Assembly: GCF_011075055.1 (NCBI RefSeq)
Contig: NC_058154.1
Span: forward strand, 10,045,475-10,109,474
Origin: Mangifera indica
Taxonomy: Eukaryota; Streptophyta; Magnoliopsida; Sapindales; Anacardiaceae
Direction of reading: 5' to 3'
Length of the DNA: 64,000 nt
Position numbers and translations under genes: made by a program
Notes under the pieces: generated by a model
Seen by the model: only the letters and a program-made list of their open reading frames with translations
Database searches by the model: none
Told to the model about the DNA's origin: nothing
Part shown: piece after piece, positions 34,661 through 47,010 of the stretch
Layout of the letters: every line of letters begins with the position of its first letter
How positions within the stretch are numbered: position 1 is the first letter of the stretch

Positions 34661-37600
34661 AACTATTGATAAGGCAATGAAAGAAGAAAATGTCCTCCAG
34701 CTATCAACATGTTGATGCCTTCATAACTCATTTCTCTTAGATCAAGAATAACAGATTCTCAAGATTTGTCTTTACACCATGAAGAAAGCTTCATTTATAT
34801 GGCCTTCTAAGATGAGATTCACTTGATTAATTAAATCTTTCTAACAAGTTATTACAAGAACCAAATAAAATATCCTTACAGAATTTTCACTAAGTCAACG
34901 AAAAGATTGGTGTGCCTCAATGTCACCAGTGCTTACATAAGATGGATTCATGGAATTTGTCACAGGTATCAAAGAATTCACAGGATGCTATAATTGTTGC
35001 ATAAAAGAATGGTTACCTGATAAAGGCAATAAGCAATGAACATCAATACAGATACAATTAGAGCAATCAAATCAGCCAAGTTTCTTCCTGAAGTTGAATG
35101 GAGTATCCGTGGTATTTGAACAACAATAAATGGATGACAGATATAGCCATTATCCTTGCAGTATAGCAAGTCGAAATATCAGTACAAACACCGGTTTCTG
35201 TAATCAAAGAGAATTTCTATTTTCAGTTTAGAAAATCTTCAATGGAATTTAATAAGAAATTTCCACACTTAAAAAGAAGCAGCAGGCATAGTTATATCAG
35301 GTTTGATCTCCCCACGACAATTGAAGCTAACTCACCCTAAGCACCATGACCAACATTACCAGCCCTAACACTCCGAACCTATATACAGTAAGAGGGTTCT
35401 AAAGCCATGTTGGACCTTGTCTCTTTCCCTGTAAAAATAACCATCACTTTCTTGTTGCTTTCAACCAATGTACATGAAGAAATTGTCATTCGGTCCAAGG
35501 TGTATCTATATAGGATCTCTCTGCCTCATGAAAATTATATTAGTTTCAGGCAACTATTTATTAAATTTCTGTGTTAAAAATGGATGTGACTTTTTCTATA
35601 CAGATACAATTTAAATTCCAAATTCATTTGTATTTTCTAGGTGCATGTTCATCAGCGACTCCTCAAATCCTCACAAACAACTATAACACAGCTGAATATG
35701 TCTTAAATTACTAGACCAAACTTTGAGACAGTTCTTCCACAAATAAGAAATGGTAGAATACAAAGATGCTACTGCGTTGGCATATTCCAAGTTAAGAGCC
35801 GGAGAACTGCTTAATCCAAACTAGATTGGTTATTCAGTCCATCAGTGAAGACTAGTAAAGGACAATTCTGAGTAAAGTGGCATACCAGTTAAGCTAAATC
35901 CTTTTGCATTTTGACCATCTTCGGCAACTGAATGCTCAATGTCATGTTTTCCAACTATGATACAGGATGCCCATATTACAGTAAGAAGCATGACAGTTGA
36001 TCCGGCTAGCAATCCCATTCCCACAAAGACCTGACTTTGAGCAGATTCCTTAGTTCCAGAAAGTCCAGACACTGTAAAAAACAAGAGAATTAATCAGATG
36101 CAATCAACACATCAATCACCAGGTAAAAATGCAATATTTGAGAAGGAATATTATCTAAATACTTGAACTGGCTAGTAACCCCATTCCTACAAATATCTGA
36201 CTTGAGATATTTCCCTTTTTACAGAAAGTCCAGAGGCTGTAAAAATTTATGAGATTAATACTGCTAATCAAGGTTTGGGGTATGGTGGGAGAACTCTTTT
36301 TTTTTTTTTTTTAATTGAAAGAATATTAACTAGGTAGTAAAAAAACAGAAATGTGGAAACATCAAAACGTAGAAACGGAAATATTGAAACGTATTTTCTC
36401 AAAAAATATAACAAATAGAAACATAAGAAAATGTACAAATATTAAATATATAGGGGGTTTTTTATAAATATAATTTTTTTAATTAAAAAATGTAGTATCC
36501 TGTATTTAAAAAAATATACAACAATTACATACTTTTTTCCACTTCTTCCAAGAAGTATTTACAAACCTACATTAATATAAAAAAATCAAAACCAATTAAC
36601 ATTATAAAAAATATATTCAACATTTAAATTGAAAAGAAACATGACTATAAATCAATTAACTGCTTAAAATTAAATAAATAAAATTATAAATCAATGAAGA
36701 GTGTTTTCCCTATCTAGTAAAGTAATTTCAACAATAAAATCAATCACTTATTAAAAAGCTCCCATGTAACAACTTTCAAAATCCAGATATCATATACAAG
36801 CCAAGAGTAACAACTCAATAACTCATCAGATCAAAAAGATATAAACTTTGAAGCATAGCCACCAAGCAATTCTGCAATTGAGGTCTGTCACACTACACTA
36901 GAGCTGCTCGGCAAAAGTCTGAATCGACAAGACAGAAAATGAAACACTATTCTAAATTAATGGCTAAATTAGCTAGGAACTCAATAAATGTTCTTGGTTG
37001 AAATTAAGCAGATGGAGACGACTGTTATTAATTAATGGCGAACTTAGATTAAGTGCACTGATGAACATGGCTGTTCTAGACTTCGCCGAGATTTCGCGAC
37101 GCCGGAGACGGAGAGGATTCGTGACGACAACGGAGAGGAGATGGTTAGGTTTATGGTACTGTGAAATTGCAACGTGAAAGGGGAACGAATTACGCGTTTC
37201 ATATTTTTATAAATAACCGAAACATTCCTCCAACCATGCAGTGCCTGCTTCCTTGTTGATGACTATGCTCCAGTCAGCACCATAAAACTCAAAACAGATG
37301 ATAAACAGATAACAAGGTTTCAAAAATGTAACCCTTAATCACAAAATCCAAACAAGTTAGCCAAGACTCAAATAAGAGTTTTTACCAAGAATGAGTATGG
37401 CGCCGGGAAGTGCATCAAGCATGGGGAGAACAATTTTTCCAAGACAACCGGGACCAAGAATCTTCAACATCTCTCTCCCGTCAAAAACACACTTGCATGC
37501 CACGAAAATCAGGTATCCATAAACGATGATAAAAAACGAGTTCCCCAATGCAGTTGTGGTTGTGGAGCAGGGCATGAAGCCGTACGCCTGTTTGCAGAGG

Positions 37601-37725
37601 TGCGCCTCCTCAAGGTATTGGGAATCACGGCTGGGGCTGACCCCACTGACGGTGGCGACGGTGGTGGCGCAGAGAAGAGAGAACGACATGAAGAAGAACG
37701 AGAGGTGACACCTGTAAATTCCCAT
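34661..37725 (-). pseudogene. NCL: NCL-type Na+/Ca2+ exchanger, copy 4 (3'-deleted)
   Basis: Only three exons remain, on the minus strand: 37386-37725, 35886-36071, 35017-35197. Exon 1 is open from ATG (37723-37725; an in-frame ATG lies four codons upstream) with leader HLSFFFMSFSLLCATT and YGFMPCSTTTTALGN. Exon 2 is open and carries the first exchanger repeat (MGLLAGSTVMLLTVIWA). Exon 3 has lost one base near 35130 and is out of frame. Everything downstream (EF-hands, second exchanger repeat, C-terminus) was removed by the deletion ending at 34660. Closest to copy 2. At best it encodes an N-terminal fragment. Confidence 0.82.
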
Positions 37726-37834
37726 TCGTAGCTGCATTTCGAGTTGATTTTTGATTAGCAAAGTTGCAAATCCGCCGAAGTAATATAACGACAAAAAAAA
37801 AAGCAGTAGCAGCTTGTGACTAAAGAAAATAAAT

Positions 37835-39225
37835 GGGGAAATTTTAAAAAATGGCCAAAATACCCTCCCATTAAGCAAAAATGCCCAAAATCACTATTTT
37901 CAAGCAAAAATACCCAAATTCACTATTCTTAAGCAAAAAATACCAAAATTACCCTTTTCCTCATTTATTTAACTCTCTCACTCACTATGGGGGTTAAATA
38001 TAATTTTAGATAAATATGAAGGGTTTTTGGATAGTTGATATTATAACAACTCTGCTGTTATATGACAACTTTCTGAAAAACTCGTTGTGTTCAAAGAAAT
38101 CTCTGTTGGCTCCCCAATATTTTAAAAAATCTATTTTACCCTCCTAACCCACGGTCAATGTCTATTGACCGTGGGAGAAATCGTTTGACCGTGGGAAACA
38201 CTGTTCCCACGGTCAAACTGTCGATCCTTTGCAGCCATTTTCGACAAAAAATTTGGTTGTTTCGGCCTCCGATTTTCACATAAATCAAATCTACACATTG
38301 TATAACACAAAATCCCTCAATCAATTCAATGAAAACAACCAAGAATCAAAACATTTTAAGCATTGTTCAAATCAAAACCCTAAAATTTCAAACCTCAAAA
38401 TCTCAATCAAATCTCAATAATATGAGCAATAACTTGATTCAAACAAGATTACCGGAGATATACTAACCTTCTTTGTCATTTGCGGTTGTCGGAAAGCAAG
38501 AAAATAGACAGAAATCTGATTGGGAAGTTTCGAACCGTGGGATGAGCGTGGGAGAATGGAAAACCCATGGTCATGTAGTAAATTTCAGAAAAACCTGTCG
38601 TGGGCTAAGGACTCTCCCCGACACCCCAATATTTTAAAAAAGCTATTTTACCCCCCTAACCCACGGTCAATGTCTACTGACCGTGGGAGAAATCGTTTGA
38701 CCGTGGGAAACACTGTTCCCACGATCGGACTGCCGACCCTTCGACAGCCATTTTCGGTCAAAATTTGGTTGTTTCGGCCTCCGATTTCCACATAAATCAA
38801 ATCTACATGTTGTATAACATAAAACCCCTCAATCAATTCAACGAAAACAACCAAGAATCAAAACATTTTAAACATTGTTCAAATCGAAACCCTAAAATTT
38901 TAAACCTCAAAATCTCAATCAAATCTCAATAATATGAGCAATAACTTGATTCAAATAAGATTACGGGAGATATACTAACCTTCTTTGTCATTTGCGGTTG
39001 TCGGAAAGCAAGAAAATCGACGAAAATTTGGTCGACCGTGGGATGACCGTGGGAAATTTTGAATTTGCACAGTGAAATGACCGTGGGAAGTAAGGAAATT
39101 TGTTGTGTTTATATATAGGGGCAGTTTTGTCATTTTACAAAACCTGGGTATTTTTGCTTAAACCTGAATATTTTGGGTAATTTTACTTAGACCCCCTAAA
39201 TTTTGGCTATTTTTTATAATTTCCC
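37835..39225. mobile_element. MULE-like foldback element with CCCACGGTCAA hairpin modules
   Basis: Left end GGGGAAATTTTAAAAAATGG, right end TTTTTTATAATTTCCC (inverse). Flanks AAAATAAAT and AAAAAAAAT agree at 8 of 9 positions (9-bp target duplication). The interior holds two tandem modules of about 430 bp (from about 38105 and 38617). Each has a cluster of CCCACGGTCAA and its complement arranged as two adjacent hairpins (38150-38220 and 38660-38735), followed by a shared AT-rich tail ending near CGGTTGTCGGAAAGCAAG. The ends also contain several AAGCAAAAATACCC repeats. Located just upstream of NCL copy 4. No convincing ORF. Confidence 0.68.
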
Positions 39226-39360
39226 AAAAAAAATCTACCAATGTTTTAGTGAGCTCACTAAAACAGCCTTCTCTTGTGGAAATTATGATTACAAATAAAT
39301 TATATAAATTTATAATTTACGATAAGACAAACTTTATTATTTTTTATTATTTTATTATTT

Positions 39361-39420
<60 letters not shown>

Positions 39421-40080
39421 TTATACATTTTATTTATATATATAATATAAAAGGTTTAAAAAAAAAAAACAAGATTAAACTTTTTACTCAAACAATATCA
39501 TTCAATACATTTTTTTTTCTTGTCCTTATACTTTTAACAAAAACACTAAAACCTCTTTAACTTTGATTATCATTTTTCTCTAACTTACAAACTTATTTCT
39601 AAAATCTTACACAGAAAAATAACAAATTCAAATAAAGAAAATTGTTAAATCAGTATAATAAAATAAATATTTACTTTTTTTATCATCTTAAGTTGAAAAC
39701 TTTTACATTATAAAAAAAATAGGTAAGATTGTAGGATTTGTATGAGTTTTAGATATATTCCAAAACTTCATTCATATTTCATCACATAACTTTTATGGTT
39801 GGTTTGGTCTAAATAATTTTTTGTTTTTAAAAATAAAATATTTTTATAAAGATAAAATATTATTATAATATTTAATAAAATTAAAATATATAAATATTCA
39901 TTATATTTAATTATTAATAATAAAATAATATTACTTAAATACTTATATTACTCTTGTTTAATTATAAAAATTAATTAATTAATTATTTTTTTAAATTATG
40001 GTTTTATTGTTTATATATATATATATATTTTAAAATATTTTTATATTATTTATTATTTTAATTAATATATTTGTATCATT
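39226..40080. other. AT-rich spacer with TA microsatellite
   Basis: Includes a TA tract at about 39366-39417. No gene or recognisable element. ORFs overlapping the TA tract are artefacts. Confidence 0.6.
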
Positions 40081-40887
40081 TCCCCTGAAAATTATCTTTT
40101 CCCCTAGGATTTTATTGATTCCCTTATTTCTTTGGCAACTTTCTTCAGCCAACCTCCTATTTGTCAGTGTTCTCTCTCATATCCCAAACGAAGGTGCAAC
40201 CATATTCTTCAACCACCAATACGACAAATCGTCGTGTGACGAACGCATTACAACAGCATCTTCATCATGTTCATGGTTAGAGAACAATTTGGATCTGGAC
40301 AACATCTCCTGTCCTCTTATCATGATTGTTCCTTCATCTCACAAATTGACAGGATTTAGGGAGAGAAAACACTGACTTTGTGGTCAGAGAGAGAGCATCG
40401 AGCAAGAAGATGGGTTCAACCAAATTCCAGTGTTAAAGAAGGGAGGGAAGTAAAAGGAAAATCTCATAAAAGAAATATGATTTTTTAAATCTTATACAAT
40501 GATAAAATATCAGTTTTAAGACATGTGAGAAAAAATAAAATAAAATTATATTTTTTTAATATTATTTATTAAATAACCTTTTTACTGTTATAATTAAAAA
40601 TAAATATAATAAAAATTTAATAATTAGTAAATTTTTAAATTTTTAAAACTTGGTGGGTGTACATTTGCATTCACACTAAACTTTAGGTGGAAACAAGTCC
40701 ACACAAATGAGAGGATTTTGAACATGGTTTTAATGACCAAACCGGTGACTTAAGCGGCTTGTGTGTATCAAAAAACAGTTTCTGCTTAAAATTCAGATGG
40801 AACCGGCTGGACTGACGGTTAGCATCCGGTTCATCTTTGGTCCGGTTCAGTAGAACCAGCAAAGGGAATATGCAAAATTTCTGGAAA
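40081..40887. other. Spacer with possible half of a foldback element
   Basis: Carries a locally GC-richer segment (40,110-40,450) flanked by AT-rich DNA whose right side reads TAAACTTTAGGTGGAAACAAG, reminiscent of the right arms of MULE-like elements; the left arm is poorly preserved. An 86-residue ORF (40115-40375) has no recognised domain. 40,740-40,890 matches about 2,940-3,000. Confidence 0.4.
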
Positions 40888-41260
40888 ATTTATCCAGCGC
40901 ACGAAACCCAGGTCACCCAGCAACCCTAAACAACAAAACCAAATCAATTTCTCAGAAAATTGAAGAATGATACCCATCGGTTATCCAGCGCGCGAAACCC
41001 AGGTCACCCAGCAACCCTAAACATCAAAACCGAATCAATTCTTCAGAAAATTGAAGAACGATACCCATCGGTTATCCAGCGCACGAAACCCAGGTCACCC
41101 AGCAACCCTAAACAACAAAACCAAATCAATTCTTCAGAAAATTGAAGGACGATACCCATCGGTTATCCAGCGCACGGAACCCAGGTTACCCAGCAACCCT
41201 GAACAACTAAACCGAATCAATTCTTCAGAAAATTGACGAAACGATACCCATCGGTTTTAT
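40888..41260. repeat. 91-bp tandem repeat, four units
   Basis: Four consecutive units of CAGCGCACGAAACCCAGG ... AATTCTTCAGAAAATTGA, with starts about 91 bp apart (about 40,889, 40,982, 41,073 and 41,164). Single-copy counterparts are at 3005-3105 and 46405-46510. The period is not a multiple of three; short overlapping ORFs result but no protein is implied. Confidence 0.85.
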
Positions 41261-41790
41261 TTCAGAAATTAAATTCAAGCAAAGAAATAATAATAATAAA
41301 AAAGAGAAAGAAATATTAAGAGTTCGGTGTGAGGAGAAAGGAGATCGATATCAGTCTTCCTTGTTACCTCGGTTGTTCCTCCGGGTTCAAGCAATATGAC
41401 ACCCTTCTAAAAGAGAAGAGGAGGAATCAGAGAAGGGAGATCAATGAACGCCCTTTAAATAAAACAGCTTGACTAAGGTTTGGGGTTAGAATCTGACTGG
41501 GGTTAGTTCCTGGTGCAGTTTCACAAGTCACTATCGGATAGAATTTGACAAAAGTGCGGTGTTATTCTGAAGCGGCTTAGTTCCTGACAAAGGTGTGGTC
41601 CTATTCTGAAGGGGCCTAGTGCCTGACAAGGTGTGAAGTTATTCTGAAGGGGCTTAGTTCCTGCCTGGTGCAAATTGTTAAGGGCCAGCTTTGATGAGGA
41701 TGTTGCTGGCGTCACCGTATCAGGCCCTCTTTTTCTCCTGTTTTTTAGGTGAATTAAAGGTTTTACAACTTTTATTTTTTCATAAAATTA
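41261..41790. other. NCL-like upstream block with 39-bp minisatellite
   Basis: 41,325-41,450 repeats the sequence upstream of NCL copy 2 (GTGTGAGGAGAAAGGAGATC, CAGTCTTCCTTGTTACCTCG). 41,546-41,665 holds about three units of a 38-39-bp repeat (TATTCTGAAGGGGC, TAGTTCCTGACAA). No exon 1 follows on either strand. Confidence 0.55.
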
Positions 41791-42530
41791 AAATTTGTTA
41801 TAAATATAATGGAATAAATGACAAAGTGATTGAATTGTAAAATGAGAATTATGAATTTATTAAGCCAAAACCACAACAGAAAGGAAGAAGCAAGAAGAAA
41901 GCTTAAGGGAAAAAAAATGTACATCTTTCATGAGGAGAGGGGGGTATTTATAGAAAATTTGCTACTCCTCTAGTAAACAAAAGTGGCTTTCTTCCAAGCT
42001 AAGTTTCTAAGGCATTTAATGTCTTTACGTTACCATTTGGCCAAAGTAATATCATTATTCTAAAATAAAAACTTTGATAAAACTTGGGACTTACGACCCA
42101 TATATATGTATTCTTATGATTTTACAAATTTTAAGTTACAAATCGTAAAACTTGGGACTTCGGGCCCATATATATATATTCTCACGATTTTACAAGCTTC
42201 AAATTGTAAATCATATATAAATAAAAATAAAAATTCAAATAAATAAAGATTTAAATAACTAAATATGCGAATAAATAAATATTCAAATAAACTGAATACA
42301 ATTACTATAATAAAAATAAATATTCAAATAATATCAGGACTTTTGATTCAGATTCTTGATTTTTGTAAACTTCAGGTTACTAATGATATTTATGACTTCA
42401 GGTCTAAATTTATGATTTCGTAAATTTCGGGTTACGAATGATGTTCATGATTTCAGATCCAGATTCATGATATTCAGGATTGTAGGTCCAAATTCATAAT
42501 TTTGTAAACTTCTAATTACAAATTTATTAA
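41791..42530. other. Unit 2-specific insert at the unit 2/3 junction
   Basis: About 740 bp without counterpart in unit 1. Contains two copies, about 69 bp apart, of AAAACTTGGGACTT ... ATATATATATTCT (42,078 and 42,147), then degenerate TTCAGGTTAC / TTTCGTAAATTT repeats. It may be a decayed LTR or satellite piece; I cannot assign it. Confidence 0.4.
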
Positions 42531-44235
42531 GAAAATAAATTAATTAAAGGTCCAATATTTTAGAGATATTATTGAAACAACCATATTTTAAGAAAATTAT
42601 ATTTACTAATAAATTATATAAATTTATCTATACAATTTAATATAAAAAATTATAATTAAGTAATATAATTATTTATTTTTTTATTACTTTAAAATAATCA
42701 AATCAAATATAGATATATTAATTTGTATACTTTTAAATTAATTTTTTTGACGGTGGGTGGGGGGTGTTCTGTGTTAAAAAATTATATGTACATCAAGTCA
42801 CCACTAGGCTGCCCGAGATGGAAAAGTCTTCCAATGCTGGGTCAAGACTGTGGGCTTCCACACGAAAATCGCCGTCTCTGATGAGGCATCTTTTTGTTTT
42901 CCTCCTGACGCATTCATTTATTTTTTATATGCTTTGGTTGGTCAAGGAATCTGGGCTTTCACTGGTGTGAACAATTTTTTATTTTCAAAAATAAAATATT
43001 ATTATAAAAATAAAATATTATAATTGGTTTAAAATTAATATTTATAAATAATTATTATATTTAATTAAAAATAATATTATTTAAGTACCTATATTACTGT
43101 TATCAAATTATAAAATTAATTACTCAAATTATTTTTTAAAATAGTGACTTTATTGTTTATGTTTTTTTAAATAATTTTTATATTATTTATTATTTTTATT
43201 AAAAATAAAAATATTTTTTTCATAAAAATTTAATAAAAAATATTAAATTATAACATAATTAAGATTATAAACTTTTAATACATAATAGATAAGGTATTTA
43301 AATTACACTAAATCAATTGGTATAAATGGGTATACAAAATAAAGTAGTTAAGAAAGATATTATTCTACCAAAGGAAGTAGTTAACAAGAATTTTTTAAGA
43401 TAAGTTAATGTATCATCATGTAAATGTGAACGCATAGTTCTTTTTTTGTTTTTTGTGTGTGTGGCTGAATGTTTTAACAGGCACCTAATCACATGAGGAT
43501 TAGGTTTAAATAGTAATCATGCGTTCACATTTACATGATGATACAGGACCAAAATATTGTAAACCATGTGTTCACATTTACATTATGATATATATATATA
43601 TATGTTTTAACTATTTTATATATATAAAATTTTCAAACCGAACTAAATTGGAAACTATATTTTTTAATATATATATTTATATATATAAAAAATTATATTT
43701 GACAAAATTTTTTAATAAACAATTAAGTGTAGAACTTGTTTTTTACATATTTGTTTTGTCATTTTCTTTACATATATATTGTATATATATTTTATATATT
43801 TATATTATGTTATAGAAAATTATAATTCAATTAATTTTATTAAATAATATATATTTAGAAGTAAATAATTTTAATAGGTTTAAATAGTAATCAAAACCAC
43901 ATTTTTTTAGTTTAGTTTAAACTTTAAAATAATTTTTTTCAAACCCTTTTTTCAATTTAATTTGAGAAAAACTTTCAAATTACAAGAAACTGAATTATAC
44001 ACCCCAAGTTCGGTATCTTCCATTTTACTATGTGCTTAGGTAGCAAGATCTTTCCTCCTCCTTTAACCTTTTTTATATTTTACTAGGTACTGCTTCTACA
44101 AATTTTGTACTTACATTCATTCAAGTTAATGCAAAGCGCACGCACGTGATACCTGAAATTGTGAATTATCTAAGACCACCACCAGCTTACTTAATCGGCC
44201 CCTTAGCCATGCCCTTTTGTCCCTCCAAAATAGAA
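42531..44235. other. AT-rich opening block of unit 3, no gene
   Basis: Duplicate of 1-1860 and 21,640-23,060. A short segment around 43,416-43,600 repeats AACGCATAG / CATTTACATGATGATA in inverted and direct orientation. No coding potential. Confidence 0.6.
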
Positions 44236-44244
44236 TAAGATAAA

Positions 44245-45003
44245 GGCCAAATGACTATTTCCCACCCAAGGTATACTGTAATGATAAGTTTCCACCCTTT
44301 AACTATGAAAACATCAAACACCCACCTATGACTGGTTAAATTTAACAAAACGCTAACGGTGATAAAGGTAAAATCGTCATTTTCTCTATAATATTAAAAA
44401 TAAACTAAAATAGAATATACTTTTGGCCCCCTAAACTTTAAAAACTAAAATTTTCCCCCAGCCTAAGTTTTAAAAAATCGCAGTTTCACCTTAGGGTTTC
44501 ATTTTGAAATCTCCGGCTCCATTGCCGACGGTCTCTCCCTCCCGAAGCATCATTTCCTTCCGACGATCTATTTCCTCCCATTTGGACGTCCGATCGGCGT
44601 TAGAGAAGCCGTGGAAGACGAAGAACTTCGTCGTCGTCTTCATCTAGGAAGACGATCGTCTTCCCAGACGACGTATCTCTGCGTCGGATGGGTTGGGGTG
44701 GAGTTGAGGGGGGCCATCGATGGAAGAGAACCCATCGGGAGGGGAAAATGGCCGGTAATGACGTCGGAGAAAGTGAAAGGGTTTGGAAATAAACCCCAGG
44801 ATGGGAAATGCGATCTTTTCAAACTTAGCTTAGGAAAAAAATGTTAGTTTTTAAACTTTTAGGGGGAAAAATGAGATTAAATTTACCACCGTTAGGGTTT
44901 TGTTAAATTTAACCGGTCATGAGTGGGTATTTGGTGTTTTCATAGTTAAATGGTGAAAACTTGTCATTACATCATACTTTGGGTGGGCAATAGTCGTTTG
45001 GCC
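44245..45003. mobile_element. MULE-like MITE with perfect 9-bp target duplication
   Basis: 759 bp. Flanked by identical 9-mers TAAGATAAA (44236-44244 and 45004-45012). Left end GGCCAAATGACTATTTCCCA, right end TGGGCAATAGTCGTTTGGCC (inverse). Arms of at least 115 bp pair, including the TTAACTATGAAAACATCAAA / TTTGGTGTTTTCATAGTTAA pairing. The core is GC-rich (CGTCGTCGTC, GACGATCGTC, GACGTCGG). No transposase. The 9-bp duplication and long inverted ends place it with non-autonomous Mutator-like elements. Confidence 0.85.
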
Positions 45004-45012
45004 TAAGATAAA

Positions 45013-46300
45013 TGTTTATTCCAATTGACCAAAAGACTTGTCCCCACCCAAGATAGATAGCGTGAAATGTCAAAACTTCTATCTCTGATCTTGTAAAATT
45101 TAAACATCTATTTATAAGATGTTAATTAAAATTAAAGATGAAATTATTATTTATTAAAAATTTTAAAAAATTAAAATTTTATTATATTTTTCTTCTTAAA
45201 TTTAAAAATTTTATAATTTCTCTTCACTCAAAATTTAAAAAATAATAATTTTTTTATAGAGTTTTTTTTTTTTCTCTAGAAATGATTTGTTATCCCTACC
45301 CATCAATTGTCTTCCCTTTTGGTCTCTCTATCTTTCCTCTCTACCCCCGGATTGACGAAAAATGTTTGGAAATTCATAATTATGTTACTCCATGTTATGT
45401 TTCAGTCAACATTAGTTTTGGGAAAACAATCACTAATTAAACCAAGATTTGGATTTAGCTAAAGAGGTTTTCAAGTTCAAGTATATGCTTGGATATAAAG
45501 GAGAACAAAGTAATCGAATTAAATTGCAACTAATTAAAAGCTAAGTAAATAGACAATCATGAAGAATTCATATACTTTGGATTTCTAGAACCTTAGGTTT
45601 ACTTATATGCAAAGATGGGCCCAAATCTTTATCACAAACATGAAATAAATATTAGTAATTTGGTAATCAGAATTTTGGAATATAAGTCTTTCTTGGTATG
45701 TTAGTGAATTTAGTTGTATTTAAATGGCTTATAATATAATTTTAGCATCACGGCTAAATTTTTTATATATTATGAAACATACTATATATTTATTTATAAT
45801 CAATATTATATGTATATATTTTTTACATATAAATTAGATACATAAAAGATATATTATCTTATATTATCTTATTTTATTTTATTTTTAATTTAAAATCATT
45901 TAATCATATAATAACATATTATCTATATATATAAATTATATATAAAAAATACATATATATAATTTTACCTTATATTTACGTAGAACTTGAAATCTTGTTA
46001 TATATATTATTTTCTAATCGTCTTTTAAAAAAATTCTAGATAATTTCGTTGTGATTTTAAAGTCGCTGGCAGTAGGCACCCAGGTATTTCATTATTTCAT
46101 CTAATTCCACCACTTTCTGTAGCAAATTCATTTATTTAAAATTGTTATCTTACTGTTTATATATATTTTTAAATATTTTTTTTTATGTTTCCATTAAAAA
46201 TAAAAATATTTTTATCATAAAAATTTAATAAAAAATTAAAATTATATTTAAAATTGTTATCTTACTGTACAGATAGATATGTAAATAAAATGATTTTGAT
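45013..46300. other. AT-rich spacer
   Basis: No gene. 45,590-46,240 matches 2,160-2,830 of unit 1. Confidence 0.55.
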
Positions 46301-46812
46301 TATGTGGCTTTAATAATCGGATCAGTCAGATCAGATCAGTTGATCGAATTGATCGAATGATAAACCAACGGCTTAAGTGGCTTCCGGAGCAAAATTTCTG
46401 AAAAATTTTTCCAGCGCACCAAACCTAGGTTACCAGCAACCCTAAACAACTAAACCCATTCACATTCTTCAGAAAATTGAAGAATGATACGCATTGGGTT
46501 TTATTTCAGAAATTAAATTCAAACAAGAGTTTGGCACTTACCAAAAAAAAAAAAAATGAAGAGATTGATGTGAGGAGAAATTAAATTCAAATAAGATTTA
46601 AAGATTTTCATAAAAAAGAAAAATAAAAACTAACATATAAACTGTTAGCTAGTTGTTTCACTTAACCGAGATTATTTAGATAAAAGAAATGACAGCCATT
46701 TTATATTAGAAAAATGGCATCGTTCCATTACGAAAATAGCTTCATCATAAAAAATACATGTTTGCATTAAAATCTAAAACGATACTTTCACAAATGTGAT
46801 GCATCTTCTTAG
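46301..46812. other. 3' flank of NCL copy 5
   Basis: Matches 2,940-3,690 with an internal deletion. It contains one CAGCGCACCAAACC block (46,405-46,510). No gene. Confidence 0.5.
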
Positions 46813-47010
46813 CTATGCCCAACCTAAGACGCAATCAAGAACATAAACCAGTGCCAAGGAGAAAGGATAAAGCATGCAAGCAAGCAAACAAGTCCAAAGG
46901 GGGAAAGTGGTACGAAAACTGGCAAAGCCACCCACCAGAATGCATACAACAGCAATAGCCAGCACTTCTGCCGAAAAATCCCAACTCAATCCTCTGATGT
47001 AGACGATAGC

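Larger units (their letters stand above)
21640..42530. repeat. Tandem segmental duplication unit 2
   Basis: Second block, same gene order as unit 1: NCL copy 3, MULE-like element, SPEAR-like fragment, NCL relic A' and NCL copy 4. Relative to unit 1 it has extra MULE-like elements at 28273-29000 and 37835-39225, an internally duplicated MULE-like element at 29934-31187, a triplicated 3' flank at 23104-23460, and a deletion at 34660 that joins relic A' to copy 4. It shares disabling mutations with unit 1 in NCL exon 2 and in the SPEAR-like last exon, so units 1 and 2 are closest relatives. Confidence 0.8.

Noticed and set aside
40115..40375. 86-residue plus-strand ORF
   Set aside because: No homologous copy in the other units, no splice context and no domain; not enough support for a gene.
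40888..41260. CRISPR-like array
   Set aside because: The repeats are contiguous 91-bp units without unique spacers, and the window is plant nuclear DNA.
44611..44847. 78-residue ORF in the MULE-like MITE
   Set aside because: Located in the palindromic core; the reverse strand has a similar ORF and neither resembles a known protein.
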